Shown here in pieces: positions 44,381 to 54,794 of a DNA stretch of 64,000 bases. The position numbers were made by a program, and so were the translations under genes. Source of the DNA: Hippopus hippopus (Eukaryota; Mollusca; Bivalvia; Cardiida; Cardiidae). The number at the start of each line of letters is the position of its first letter. Within the stretch, counting starts at the first letter, position 1. Under the pieces are notes generated by a model, which was not told the DNA's origin, searched no databases, and saw only the letters and a program-made list of their open reading frames with translations. The stretch spans positions 71,547,345 to 71,611,344 of the forward strand of contig OX328096.1 of the NCBI GenBank assembly GCA_946811185.2, read 5' to 3'.

Positions 44381-45139
44381 TCAAAGCAAGCCGTTTCTAT
44401 ACTTCCCATCATGTTTTTTACTGGTTAGATCAATGATAGCAAAACCGTGCGGTTTTTCCCACGTTTTTTGACAAAATTTTCTAAACTCATCCTTAGGCAT
44501 ATCTTCACCTACATGATTGCTATAAATATGATTAATGTTTTGTAGGTCTTGTGGGAAAAGACAAATAAAATTTGCGTTTTCTCTAATAGTTTGTCTCGGT
44601 AGTCTAAAATAATTCTGTGAGAGGTAGAAGCAGTCAACATTACTATGCCTTCCTCGAATGTAGTAACACTCACATTTGTTTTGCTTTTCTAAAAATAAAT
44701 CATCAAAAATCATTAAATTTTTATTTTCTGAGTTTAACTCTCTCGGATCAGGCACATCACTCGCATTTTCAAAAAAGTTACAATTTATATCTGATTTGTT
44801 TTTAATCGTTTTAATCCATTCTCCAACCAAAGCTGTTGGTAAAATGTTTAGTTCTTGTATTTCATCACGCATGTTAAACAACCTTAAAATACATTCTTTT
44901 GGTAGTCTTTCTTCAAAAGCTTTTTTTAGTATTCGGTATTCCGGTTGAAAAAGGCTTTTTCCAAAAGCACTCAAATCATTGTAGTCAAGCAAACCTGGTC
45001 TAAGTAAAAGGTTTAGCAATAAGGTAGTTTTACCACATCCTGATTTACCTACAATTATTCCTCTAATACTTTTTGGTAAAAGAGAGTGATTAAATCTCTT
45101 TGATACTACTTCGTTCCATGATAAATTTACAATATCCAT
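44381..45139 (-). CDS. ATP: Polinton genome-packaging ATPase (FtsK/HerA, A32-like)
   Basis: An intact 252-codon frame. Walker A GKSGCGKTT lies at residues 31-39 and Walker B NLMIFDDLF at 141-149, followed by SNVDCFYLSQNYFRLP, which carries the downstream polar sensor. Length fits A32-like packaging ATPases. It would pump element DNA into the capsid. It starts 31 bp from the divergent PLA2-like gene at 45171, so the short AT-rich gap probably holds a bidirectional promoter. Confidence 0.93.
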   Translation of the reverse strand: MDIVNLSWNEVVSKRFNHSLLPKSIRGIIVGKSGCGKTTLLLNLLLRPGLLDYNDLSAFGKSLFQPEYRILKKAFEERLPKECILRLFNMRDEIQELNILPTALVGEWIKTIKNKSDINCNFFENASDVPDPRELNSENKNLMIFDDLFLEKQNKCECYYIRGRHSNVDCFYLSQNYFRLPRQTIRENANFICLFPQDLQNINHIYSNHVGEDMPKDEFRKFCQKTWEKPHGFAIIDLTSKKHDGKYRNGLL

Positions 45140-45170
45140 TTTATATAAATTTTTTATTTTTTATTAAAAA
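45140..45170. promoter_or_regulatory. Divergent promoter gap
   Basis: A 31-bp A/T-only-like stretch separates the start of the minus block (ATPase) from the start of the plus block (PLA2-like). A shared bidirectional promoter is inferred from geometry only. Confidence 0.35.
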
Positions 45171-45687
45171 ATGTATTGCGTTAAATGTAAAAAAGTTACT
45201 GATACAACTAACATAGAATATGCTGTTGCTAAAAACGGAAGAAATATGAGACGAGGAAAATGTGTGGTTTGTGGAACAACTAAATCCCAGTTTGTTAAGA
45301 CGTCAAAGGGTGGATCATTGCTAAATAAAGCTATAAATAATTTACCTTTTGAAATGCATCTCCCTGGGCACAATTTTACGGGGCCTGGCACTAAATTAAA
45401 AAAAAAGACTCAACCCAGATTTAACACCAAAGGATTGGAGCAAACCAATAAACCGTGTTGATAAAGCTGCTTATCATCATGATGTTTGTTATTTAAAAAA
45501 TCCTACTACTAAAGTTAGAAATGAGGTATGTGATAAAAATATGTTAAAAGAGTTAAAAGGCATTTACAATCCTACTATTAGAGAAAAAATGGATAAGTCC
45601 ATTGTTAGTAAACTCATTGGAACAAAGATGAAATTTGGGATGGGGGTTAAAACCACGACTGGTTTCAGGAGTAAAAAAAACATTTAA
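45171..45687 (+). pseudogene. Polinton PLA2-like protein with zinc ribbon, frameshifted
   Basis: The ATG at 45171 encodes an N-terminal zinc ribbon (CVKC, then CVVC at residues 31-34), then LPFEMHLPGHNFTGPGT, whose GPGT resembles the Ca-binding loop of parvovirus-type phospholipase A2. The frame slips at an A7 run near 45400. In the new frame AAYHHDVCY supplies the HD-x-x-Y catalytic pair, and the protein runs to TAA at 45685-45687, two bases before the integrase ATG. An intact protein would hydrolyse phospholipids, probably for membrane passage of the particle (family knowledge). The frame as it stands lacks the catalytic half. Confidence 0.85.
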
Positions 45688-45689
45688 AC

Positions 45690-46593
45690 ATGATAAATTT
45701 ATCGGAAGAATTACATAAACCTGTAAAAAGAAAATTTAAGAAAAGGAGAGTTAGAGTAAACGGTAAAGATAGGATATGGGCTGCAGATTTAGTAGACATG
45801 CAAGCATTTTTTAAGTTTAATCGTGATGTAAAATATCTTCTCGCTGTTATTGACATCTTTTCAAAATACGGATGGTTGGTAACAATAAAAGACAAAACGG
45901 GAAAATCTGTTGCTATAGCATTAAAGAGTATTTTTAAGGAAAGAAAACCAGATAAAATGTGGGTGGATAAGGGTAAGGAGTTTTGATGTTAAAGACTTGA
46001 TTGAATTATATTCCACTGAAAATGAGGAAAAATCTAGCGTGGTTGAGAGATGGATTAGAACAATGAAAGAAAAACTGTGGAAGTATTTTTCCGCTAACTC
46101 CACAAACGTTTACATTGACGTGTTAAAGGATCTTGTTAAAGAATATAATAACACGAAACATTCTTAAATTAAAATGACTCCAGTAAATGCGAGTAAAAAA
46201 GAAAATGAAACTAAAGTTTGGAGAAATCTTTACCCCGATCATCTCGAAATAAAAGATATAAAACCTAAGTTTTCTGTTGTAGACAAAGTAAGGATAACTA
46301 AAAAGAAAAAGACTTTTGAGAAAGGTTATACAACAAGATGGACTGAAGAGGTTTTTACAGTTTCTGAAGTAAAGCATACATCGCCTGTAACATATAAAAT
46401 TGAGGATCTTAATGGAGAAGAAATAATGGGTACCTTTTATGAACCCGAACACCAAAAAACTAGTCAAGAGTTGTATAGGATAGAAAAGGTTATTAAAAAA
46501 GGAAAAAAGAAATCTCTTGTAAAGTGGAAAGGTTATCCCGATGAATTTAATTCATGGGTTGATAATAAAGACATTATAAATATTTCGCTATAA
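45690..46593 (+). pseudogene. INT: Polinton retroviral-type integrase with chromodomain, broken
   Basis: The DDE core is readable: AADLVDMQAF (first Asp), MWVDKGKEF (second Asp), VVERWIRTM (Glu). A small deletion with frame change follows KGKEF near 45984, and a TAA at 46165-46167 interrupts the TKHS/IKMTP junction. After that, the frame from 46174 holds an SH3-like region and a C-terminal chromodomain (YRIEKVIKKGKKKSLVKWKGYPDEFNSW). The chromodomain would tether the integrase to methylated chromatin. Together with the TIRs it would insert the element with 6-bp duplications. Confidence 0.93.
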
Positions 46594-46598
46594 AAAAA

Positions 46599-47015
46599 AT
46601 GTTAGATATTTCAATTGAAAACGTAATTTTACCAAATAAACCGTTAAACAATTTCGAATTGGAAGATGCGGCAAAAAGATTAAAGATTCCTTCTTTTAGA
46701 GGGTTTTTTTTACTTGATACATTGCCGAGAAAACCAACTAAAAAAGAATTTGGTATAGTAAACTTTGATAAAAGTGGTGGCCCTGGTACACATTGGGTTG
46801 CTTGGTATAAAAACGGTAAAACTAAAATTTATTTTGATAGTTATGGTATACAACCACCTATTGAAATTAAAAAGTACCTAAAAATCCCTATACACTATAA
46901 TACTGATCAAATACAACAAGCAGGGCAAGTATTTTGCGGTCATTTATGTTTGTACATTCTAAAAGAGTTAAGCTCGGGTAAAAAGTTTCAGACAGTGATA
47001 AATAAACTTTTTTAA
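46599..47015 (+). CDS. PRO: Polinton adenain-like cysteine protease
   Basis: An intact 138-codon frame, 5 nt after the integrase stop. The catalytic triad is visible as HWVAW (His65), YFDSYG (Asp80) and GQVFCGHLC (Cys113), with a Gln at 106/107 for the oxyanion hole. Family C48/C5 proteases of this size mature capsid proteins in adenoviruses and Polintons. GG-containing sites in the neighbouring 132-aa and precursor-like proteins are plausible substrates (inference). Confidence 0.93.
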   Translation: MLDISIENVILPNKPLNNFELEDAAKRLKIPSFRGFFLLDTLPRKPTKKEFGIVNFDKSGGPGTHWVAWYKNGKTKIYFDSYGIQPPIEIKKYLKIPIHYNTDQIQQAGQVFCGHLCLYILKELSSGKKFQTVINKLF

Positions 47016-47024
47016 TAATAAAAA

Positions 47025-48387
47025 ATACCTGTTGATAAATTTGGACGAATGAAAGATGATAAAACAAGCGGTGATGGTGTGTCAGTCGCTTATATAAATA
47101 ATATTTTTTTACGTAAAGATGGAACAACCACTGTTACTGGTTCTATAAATATGGCTGGTAATACTTTTTACAATGTTTCTAATCCAGTAAATCCTCAAGA
47201 TGTTGTTACAAAAGATTATGTTGATAACTGTTCTACATAAGGATTTATAAAAGAAAACGGAGGGTATCATGCTACTGGATTTCTAAATATGGGTTTTAAT
47301 AAAATACGTAACGTTGCAGAGCCAACAGAAAAACAAGAGGTGGCTACTAAAAATTATGTGGATAATGCTAAAGGTCCATTTAGTCGCTCTGATGACATAT
47401 ATTTAGCTCAAGCAGTCATGAATATGAGAAATTATGATTTGTTTGGTGTTAAAACACCTGATCAAGACTCTTCAGCAGTAAATAAATATTATAATGACGC
47501 GAGAATAGATGATTTTAAAAATAATGTAGGTGGTGGAGCTATTAAAACAAACCTAGAAGGTGATTTTTACGCTATAGGAGATATAGATATGCGGGGGCAT
47601 TCGTTAACAAATCTTATAGATCCTGCGAACTCGCAAGACGTTGCGACTAAAAGATATGTAGATAATTCCAATCGAGTCTTCGTTTATGGAGGTGGGGGGT
47701 ATATAGCCGTTGCTGACGTTTCTATGGGTGGGCGGATGATTTCCAACCTTGGACAACCTTTAGAACACCATCAAGCTGTAAATAAGTATTACGTAGACAG
47801 CAATATAGAAGCTGTTAAAACTTATTCGGGGAGTGGTGCTATATTAAAAATTCCACAAGGAACTTTTTTCTGTCGTTAGCGCTATTGACATGAATGGCAA
47901 CTAATTAAAAAATATTGCAGACCCGAGGGATTCACAAGACGTGGCAACTAAGGCTTACGTAGACGCTAATAAAGTAATAGCGCCGAGACTTATTGGTCCT
48001 AAACCTATTATAACCGTGTGGGCTGAAGAAAATGCTGAAATAAGAGACGGCAATTATGAGTTTTCATTTGGTAACGGCAACTCAGGCCCAAAACACGGTT
48101 TAGGGGGTTACTGCATGAGTGCGCCGGGTAGAATTATAAGAGGAGGCTTGGCAATTGTTAAAAATAAACCTGGTGTGCTAGAAGAGGTAAAAGTTAATAT
48201 TGTGGTAAACGGATTGGAGCAGGTTGATTACTCTATAGTTAAAAAGAAAGATAAGACTTGTAGCTGTGTAGTTTTTCCTAAACCACTCGAACTTAAACAA
48301 TGCGACATCGTAAATTTTATCTCAAGATCAAACAACCATGATGTAACACACGCTTACATATCTATTTTGATAGAGTTAGACTTGTAA
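47025..48387 (+). pseudogene. Polinton fibre-like protein with YVD repeats, broken
   Basis: Repeats of about 45-50 residues carry the pattern N/D-M-x-G-N ... P ... QDVATKxYVD: NPVNPQDVVTKDYVD, EPTEKQEVATKNYVD, DPANSQDVATKRYVD and DPRDSQDVATKAYVD. These resemble phage/adenovirus trimeric fibre shafts. The C-terminal 130 residues (from 47990) form a beta-rich head ending AYISILIELDL. Lesions are the following: the frame extends upstream of the first ATG (47049) to an ATA at 47025 where a start is expected, TAA at 47238-47240, a 1-nt shift at a T6 run near 47866, and TAA at 47902-47904. It would be the receptor-binding spike; that role is inferred from architecture. Confidence 0.82.
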
Positions 48388-48972
48388 AGTGTTAAATACT
48401 GGAAAAAGGATCAGTTTACACCACGTGACATAGTGTTCACAACTTTGTCTAATATTTCGCAATGCTTACTCGTATAATACCAGTTTAGTCTGGACTTTTG
48501 AGGATGATGGTAGTATGTTATGATATTAATAATTTTTTCTTTGTTTTTTTGTAAAAAATTAAAATGTATATGGTAATTGTATAAAATATGATTTTTATTT
48601 ATAATAATAAAGCGGCCTTACTTCCTTGTTGTATTTTAACTTTTGTAAGAACAAGAATGTTATTACTAACACAAAATGGTAACCTCTGGCGCGGCCTAAC
48701 AGCCCGTAAGTTAATACCGAAAAAAATAAGAACCGCTGGTGAGGCCTAACAGCCCGTAAGTTCATAGCAATTACTAACATAAAATGGTAACCTCTACTGT
48801 GGGCTAACAGCCTGTAAGTTAATACCATATCAGTACATATTTCTTACACATTAAAAACACAAAGTTGTAAGGCTGCTGTTTAAAAAAAAACAGAATAAGT
48901 ATTTTATACAATTAATCTACACGTTAAACATTTTTTTAAAAAACAGGGTTAAATTTTTTTTGATATTATAAT
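48388..48972. other. Polinton non-coding spacer with triple repeat
   Basis: No gene is seen. Three copies of GGCCTAACAGCCCGTAAGTT-like sequence occur at 48694-48713, 48743-48762 and 48801-48820, the first and third also sharing AAAATGGTAACCTCT. The frame across it on the minus strand merely translates the repeat. Confidence 0.6.
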
Positions 48973-51900
48973 CAGGGATCGTATATACACAGGGATAGGC
49001 AACGCAACTGGAGTTAAGACCAATTATCGATTTTTCACTGACTTACCTGTACGGCGTCCAATAATCCGTTGCCGTTCCTTGCGAGTTATTATCTTCCTTT
49101 CAGATAATATAATTCCTTGCCGATTCCGACAATTTTTATATCCGCCAAAGAAAATGCGTTTCAATGTTTATGTCAATGTTTTTCTATTATTGTTTTTTTC
49201 AGTTAAAGTGTTATTTTTTTTTATCTGGAAAATTTAAAGTGTCGACTAATTGGGCGTTTCAGATATACAGGTCATGTTGTCAGTCTTGATTTTACACGAA
49301 GTGTAAATTGTGAATGGAGATCAAAACGGCCCGGTGCCAAAACGACCCATTACCGAAACAACCCTCTTTTTCGTAGTAACTTAAAATATTTTAATATTTC
49401 TGCAGTGGATATCTATTGCAAACAATTCGGGAAAAGCACACATCGCTTGTTGAAGGATTAAGTCCGTCTAACGTTTCGGAAGTGGGCTGTTTTTGTCCAC
49501 TCCCTGTATTTGACATGATCACAAGTGGGATATATCAAGTTGTGTATCTGTCATGACACATCTACTGTCAGTAGTGTCCTCTTCTGTTTATAGATAATAC
49601 GCATCATTGAAATTAAATATTTATTTTCTGATTTTCTTCTCCAAATGTTTCAATTTGATCAGGTCAAAAGCTTCTCATGTTATCAGGAGTGACAAACATT
49701 TCACTTGTATGTAGTACAATGTATTAGGCCGGTAAACACAGAGATCTGTTAATAGTTATATACCCATTTTTCAATAGCAAGCTACACAAAGGGCATATAG
49801 AACCAGAAAATTGCCTTCACTGCCCATTAAATGGACCTTCTAGTACATTTTCAGTTCAGCTTGCAGCTACTCTTAAATCACTGTCTTTGACAGAAAACAA
49901 GGAGAATTTCCTGCAAAATAGAAAGAATTAGTGAACTTTCTGAAAAAGTAGGCTGGTGAAGTGTGAGGACCTGTCTGCAACTCTGTTCCTACTTTTATAC
50001 ATTGGAATCAATTACATACCAGTGGCCTTCACAATTGCATCATTTCGAATTAACCTGTGTACCTTACAACCTTGTGTGTTTGATGACTTAGGAATATTTA
50101 AAGCTTTTTGAAAATATTGTGGGAAAAGAACAAAATGCTAGCCTAGCACATGTACCTGTTTTCAGCACTTTTATCCGCAATGTTCAATACCATGCAAAAA
50201 AAATCCAATCGTTTGAATCTACGTTCAGTTGACGTTTGCTAATACTTTAAATTGGGGATTCCAAAGGCCCCCAAAAAATTGTTCTTTGATAAAAAATAGT
50301 CAGTAGCATAATTATTAGAAAAAAAAAGACAAATCTGCAATTATCCCTTTGCCACACAACCCCGAGTTCTGATGACCAAGAGAAAGAAGCCTTTTGGAAA
50401 CATTGCAGGAAAAGAAGAAAATGCTGGTTACCAACATTCTCTCCTTTTCCCCAAATGCTTTCAATTATATCATTGACACATTCCATAATTTGAGTCGCAT
50501 TTCAATTGTTGTCTGTAAATGCTCTCACTTCGTACAAGTCTACTTCTGTGTTGTTTCAAAAAGAGTTAACAGTGTGGCAAAGTAAAAGTTGCTTTTGACA
50601 AGCAATTTTTCCTTCTTTAATAATGTTTTTTTATTCTGTGTCAGAGAACTTAAGGTTATCCAATAACTTCGAAAGCTTTGATTTTGGACCAATTTGAAAA
50701 CAGTATAAGTTGTGTAGGACTTTGTACAAATTTGACTTTTCGCTCCTCATACAGTGGACAGCATTGGAAAACATTTGTAAAAGACCAGTTGCAGCCAGTG
50801 ATCAATTCTTTTCAAAATGATTTCTGTGCTATTAAAAATATTATATTTTTGCCTTTCCTTCAAATGTTTTTCATTTTTTAAATTTTCAAAAAAATTCACA
50901 CTGTACACAGAAAGTTTATGTTGAAACTGATATTTTAAAATTTCTCACTAAAAACATCAAGGCAGCCATGAATATTGAGCTACATGTGTGTTACAAAATT
51001 AAATGGTGCTGAAAAATGTGTTCCTTTAGCAAGTTTTAACTTCATGCCTAATAAATTTGATTTTACATAAATCCACAGTAGAAATCTTTGGAAAACAGTA
51101 TGACACAAGGACCAATCTTTTTGCGATAAAATGTAACATGCAAATGGTTGGTTGCTTCCGCAAATGCTTTTTTCATTGAATGTAGACTTTTATCTCCTAA
51201 AACTTTTTCACTGTGGCAAGTTGCAGTTAATGATGATGGTAAAAGTATTGTGTATATGAGATATTATTGGTATATTAAACTATCATTATAATCCTGGTGT
51301 ATGTCATACAAACGCCCAAAATATACTTCTCTCCCTCAACAGAGATTTTCAAGTAGAAACATTCCCAACTCTAGTAATACATGGAATATGGATAGCTGCA
51401 TTGTTTGCTGTGATACAATTGCAAAATGTTGAAAGCAACCAACCTTCAGGAACACTGTGCCAGACAACAAAATTTGAGACTTGTCTGATTTGGAATTATT
51501 TGCAGACAAGAAATGAAATGTGTCACTTGTGTCTTTGCTGAGAAAATGAGAACATGCTTGCCAACATTTTCTTCTTTTCCCACAATGTTTTCAGATGTGT
51601 AAATATTTTCCATGGTAGTGAAAACTTAGGATTCAGGAATACTGGCATCTGTCACAGATTATTAGATAACTCCTTACCACAAGTGGCTTATATGACTGTA
51701 GATACTGAATGTACTGTGTTGTTTGAAGAAACCAAAAGTATGTCAAATTTAATACATGTACTTTTAGTGTTTTATGACAATAGTGTGAGTAGTGGGAAAC
51801 CAACATCATGATTCTCAGAGAATTTTGCACAACACAGATACATACTTCTCTCCCTCAAAAAATATGTTGATGAGGAAAAGCAACACGCAGCTTGTGCAGA

Positions 51901-53480
51901 CAGTTGTGCAAATTCAAAAAACAAATAGATAAGTATAATGGCTGCTATGATACAACTAAAATGTTGTGAAACATTGCAAATTGAGCAAGGTTCCATCCTT
52001 AACTTTTTGCCAGATTACAAAATTTTGGACATGTCTAATTTGAAAGCATTTGCAGACGACAAATGAAATGCAACTGAAATGAGGAGACTTGTTTTTCCTG
52101 GGGAAATGAGAAAATGTGACATGTACTTATCGGTAGTTTCTTCTTTGTTCATAATGTTTTCGGAAGTATGGATATTCCCCAGGTTAGTGAAAACTTAGGA
52201 TTCAGGAATACTAGCATTTGCCACAGATAATTAAATAACTCCATACTTCTAGTGGCTTATTGAGCTATACATACTAAATATACTTTAGTGGTAGAAGAAG
52301 CTCACAGCTTTCATATTCAAATACATTAATTTCACTTTGGCATTTTTCTTGCAGTTTTGTACAATTCACAGCTGATTTGGTCTTTAATATTCCAAGTTTT
52401 CAAGCCCAGCTTCAGTTTTATACTAGCACACTTTATGCAGAATTACAAAACCATCTTCAATGTCATTCTTCTGTTCACAGGATGCATCACAACAGTATGT
52501 TGACAGCTCTTGAAACCATGTTTTGAAGTGTTTGTGCTCGCACAATACATATCTGGAAAAAAATATAGAACCAACTGAATTTCAAATTTCTCCTTTTTAC
52601 AAAACGTAACATTTTAATTCTTCAGTTACGTTGCAAAATATGGTTTTATTTTCACATGGTTAGACTATAATGGAATTTGTTCAGGATATGGCCAACTATC
52701 AGAGATCCAATCATTTTTGACTAATGTGCGGTACTGCGCTTCCACCTTTACTGAAATAACCCCTTTTTAGGCTGCCATCTTGCAATTAAGACCTAAAATA
52801 GCCAAGTTTTTGAGCCCCCAGTTATCCATCCTTGGCATCGAAAATCACTAGATTTGATTTAAAAACAAAAAGAAATACTTACTGCTTATAAATATGTCAA
52901 AATCTGAACAAATTTATTTCTAAAAATAAATTGAGAATGCTACAACTATCACTAGGGTCCCGCCAAATTCACCACATTGGTCCGCCATTTTGTGATGAAA
53001 TACCGAAAATAGCCCAGTTTTGAGCCCATAATTATCTAACTTAAGAATCGAAAATCAGCACAAAATTAGTTTTAATACAAGGAGATGTACTCTATCTCGT
53101 GCTTTTTACCAACATGTTGCTATTTGGACGCTACTTTATGTACTTAAAAAGTACTTTTGCACGTCACTAAATCCTCCTGCCGAATATCTCCTACGGGGCA
53201 AACATGATTAGGTCATGATTTTTTAACGCCAAAATAAGCATATAAAACAAAATCTCCGAAAAAATTGATGTTACATATATCCTAAGCATGTAAATATTCG
53301 GAAACTTACCTGTTGAGAAGGACGTATGGGATAACCAAGCAAAGCGTTGATTAAAACAGTGACCGTCGTATGCCGAAATTTAAGATGGCCGCCGTTTTTT
53401 CCTTTGCGGTCAATTCGAAAGAAGACAGTGAATAACCGGAAGTTATACCGCGTTTCCTATCCCAGTATATAAGATCCCTG
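48973..53480. mobile_element. Nested 4.5-kb non-autonomous DNA transposon (P/hAT-like)
   Basis: The left end CAGGGATCGTATATAC ... GGGATAGGCAACGC is answered by the right end CCTATCCCAGTATATAAGATCCCTG, an imperfect TIR of about 33 bp. A perfect 7-bp duplication TTATAAT flanks it (48966-48972, 53481-53487). The interior has no ORF over about 85 codons and no transposase motif. It carries several family A hairpins (about 50397, 51535, 52095), which are otherwise absent from the Polinton. The ends and the 7-bp duplication suggest the P superfamily, with hAT as alternative. It inserted after the Polinton. Confidence 0.88.
50397..50462. repeat. Palindromic repeat family A copy in nested element
   Basis: GAAACATTGCAGG, ATGCTGGTTACCAACAT and CTCCTTTTCCCC form the typical imperfect palindrome. 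Further copies lie near 51535-51600 and 52095-52165. Confidence 0.7.
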
Positions 53481-53747
53481 TTATAATGTACTACCATTTT
53501 CAGTTTTGGTGGTGTTAATTGAAAGCTATAGGGTCGTTTACTAAATAATACTTCCTCTTTCGTTTTCGATGAGGAAGTATAAAAATGGTTTAATCATGGT
53601 AGTGTCATGACTCACCTTACTTCATCTATACTTTCTCTTATGTTAAGGTATAGAAAACGGAGTTAAAGGTGATTTTTAAGCTAGTTTAACGTTTTTCAAC
53701 ATTATTTTAAGATAAATATATAATGTACGTTGATACATTATGTATTT
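53481..53747. other. Polinton non-coding spacer with hairpin
   Basis: There is no gene. It contains an exact 10-bp inverted repeat ATACTTCCTC / GAGGAAGTAT at 53548-53580, which may be a processing or termination structure. Confidence 0.5.
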
Positions 53748-54206
53748 TTATATTTTACGTTTAATGCTATTTTCTGTTTTACATACTGGGCATTTATAAG
53801 ATTTATATTCAGAATCACATTCATTACATATACACACATGACCACAATTACAAAATAATATATTTGCTTCTTTTTCAGTACAAATGACACATTTTTCTTC
53901 TCTAAAAGTTTTATATTGATTTATTCTTTCACATGTCGAAGGAGAAGTATCTTCTAAAATCTGAGTAAATGATTAGAAATAAATCCCAAGCCTTGCCAAA
54001 TTACGATGATGTAAATGCAAATCTTTAGGGGATTCTTTGTTGGTTATTAAAGATTTGTTTTCTATCATATAACAAATACATTGATTTCGAGTAAACCCTT
54101 TTAAATCTTCTTTTTCAACATCAAATTGGAACGTCAAACGAAGCTTAATCTCTTTTAAGGACATTTTATCAACATAGTTTATAATTTCCCAAAAAGAATT
54201 TTTCAT
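53748..54206 (-). pseudogene. Polinton RING-finger gene, right copy, one stop
   Basis: The ATG at 54206 opens 77 codons to a TAA at 53973-53975. The same frame then continues to 53748 with CVICTEKEANILFCNCGHVC, CNEC and CPVC, a C3HC4 RING almost identical to that of the left-end gene (about 38 of 48 residues). The N-terminal part (FWEIINYVDKMSLKEIKLRL) does not resemble the left copy's N-terminus. So the RING module was duplicated or shuffled onto a different N-terminus. Probable E3 ubiquitin ligase activity when intact (family knowledge). Confidence 0.8.
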
Positions 54207-54215
54207 ACCTTTTTC

Positions 54216-54452
54216 TTAATTTATTATAAGACTACATTCTTCTATAATTGAAGAAGCATATTTTGATAACATTACTGCAAACTCTGCGTGTTTTTGTTTT
54301 CTTTCATCGTCTGGAAGATGGTTTGTTAATGATTTAAATATTTGTGTAGTATCTTCTGTTCTAGCCAAGTTTTCTTGAATTTTATTTAAAGCTGCAAGTA
54401 GTCTACTATCATTAATTTTAATTATAACTAAAAAAATTTTTATCCCATCCAT
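54216..54452 (-). CDS. Polinton small helical protein of unknown function
   Basis: I take the ATG at 54452 (about 79 residues), although the frame extends to 54494 without an ATG. It is helical and charged, with NKIQENLARTEDTTQIF and DDERKQKHAEFAVMLSKYA. It lies just inside the right TIR and 9 nt upstream of the RING gene. I recognise no family. Confidence 0.5.
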   Translation of the reverse strand: MDGIKIFLVIIKINDSRLLAALNKIQENLARTEDTTQIFKSLTNHLPDDERKQKHAEFAVMLSKYASSIIEECSLIIN

Positions 54453-54484
54453 TATTAATACACAATTATGTGGAACGTTTTTGA

Positions 54485-54773
54485 AAATTTTCAAAAAATT
54501 TTTTCTAGAAAATCGGGTAATCGTTGCATCGATTAAAAAAATTTTTTTTTGGTTAGCCGGACGAAGCGGGCGATGCGTTGTTTAGCCGGACGAATTGGTT
54601 AACCTAAAAATGGTTGAATCGATTAGTTGAATGAATCGGTGTGACGCGTTGAAGCTTTGCGATGCGTTGTTTAACCAGATGAATGGCTGAAAAGGAAACT
54701 TGGCGTGCCGCGATGAAGCGAACGGATTAGCTCGATCGATACTTCTTGGCTCAGAGGGGGGTAATTACACACT
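54485..54773 (-). repeat. Polinton right terminal inverted repeat
   Basis: Reverse complement of 33134-33424 with about twenty differences. It ends CACACT at 54773. Confidence 0.95.
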
Positions 54774-54794
54774 ACTAGTGATGGGATATAAGAC

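Larger units (their letters stand above)
33134..54773. mobile_element. Maverick/Polinton, near-complete, inactivated
   Basis: The 21.6-kb element is bounded by inverted repeats of about 290 bp starting AGTGTGTAATTACCCCCC. It contains protein-primed DNA polymerase B, capsid proteins, packaging ATPase, adenain-like protease and DDE integrase, the defining Polinton set. Gene layout: RING gene (+) at the left; a long minus-strand block of polymerase and virion genes (38.1-34.3 and 45.1-38.2 kb); a plus-strand block of PLA2-like protein, integrase, protease and fibre (45.2-48.4 kb); then a nested transposon, a second RING gene and a small ORF (minus). About ten nonsense codons and several frameshifts inactivate it. 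TAGTGAT lies 3 bp outside the left end and 2 bp outside the right end and may contain the 6-bp target duplication. Confidence 0.97.

Noticed and set aside
48595..48828. 77-codon minus ORF with internal repeats
   Set aside because: It only translates the three-fold nucleotide repeat at 48694-48820. Repeat spacing is uneven (49 and 58 bp) and does not keep frame.
33755..53975. Alternative genetic code or stop-codon recoding for the Polinton
   Set aside because: All intact genes end normally, the LINE and gypsy elements carry the same sort of isolated nonsense codons, and frameshifts accompany them. Decay is sufficient unless sibling copies share the stops.
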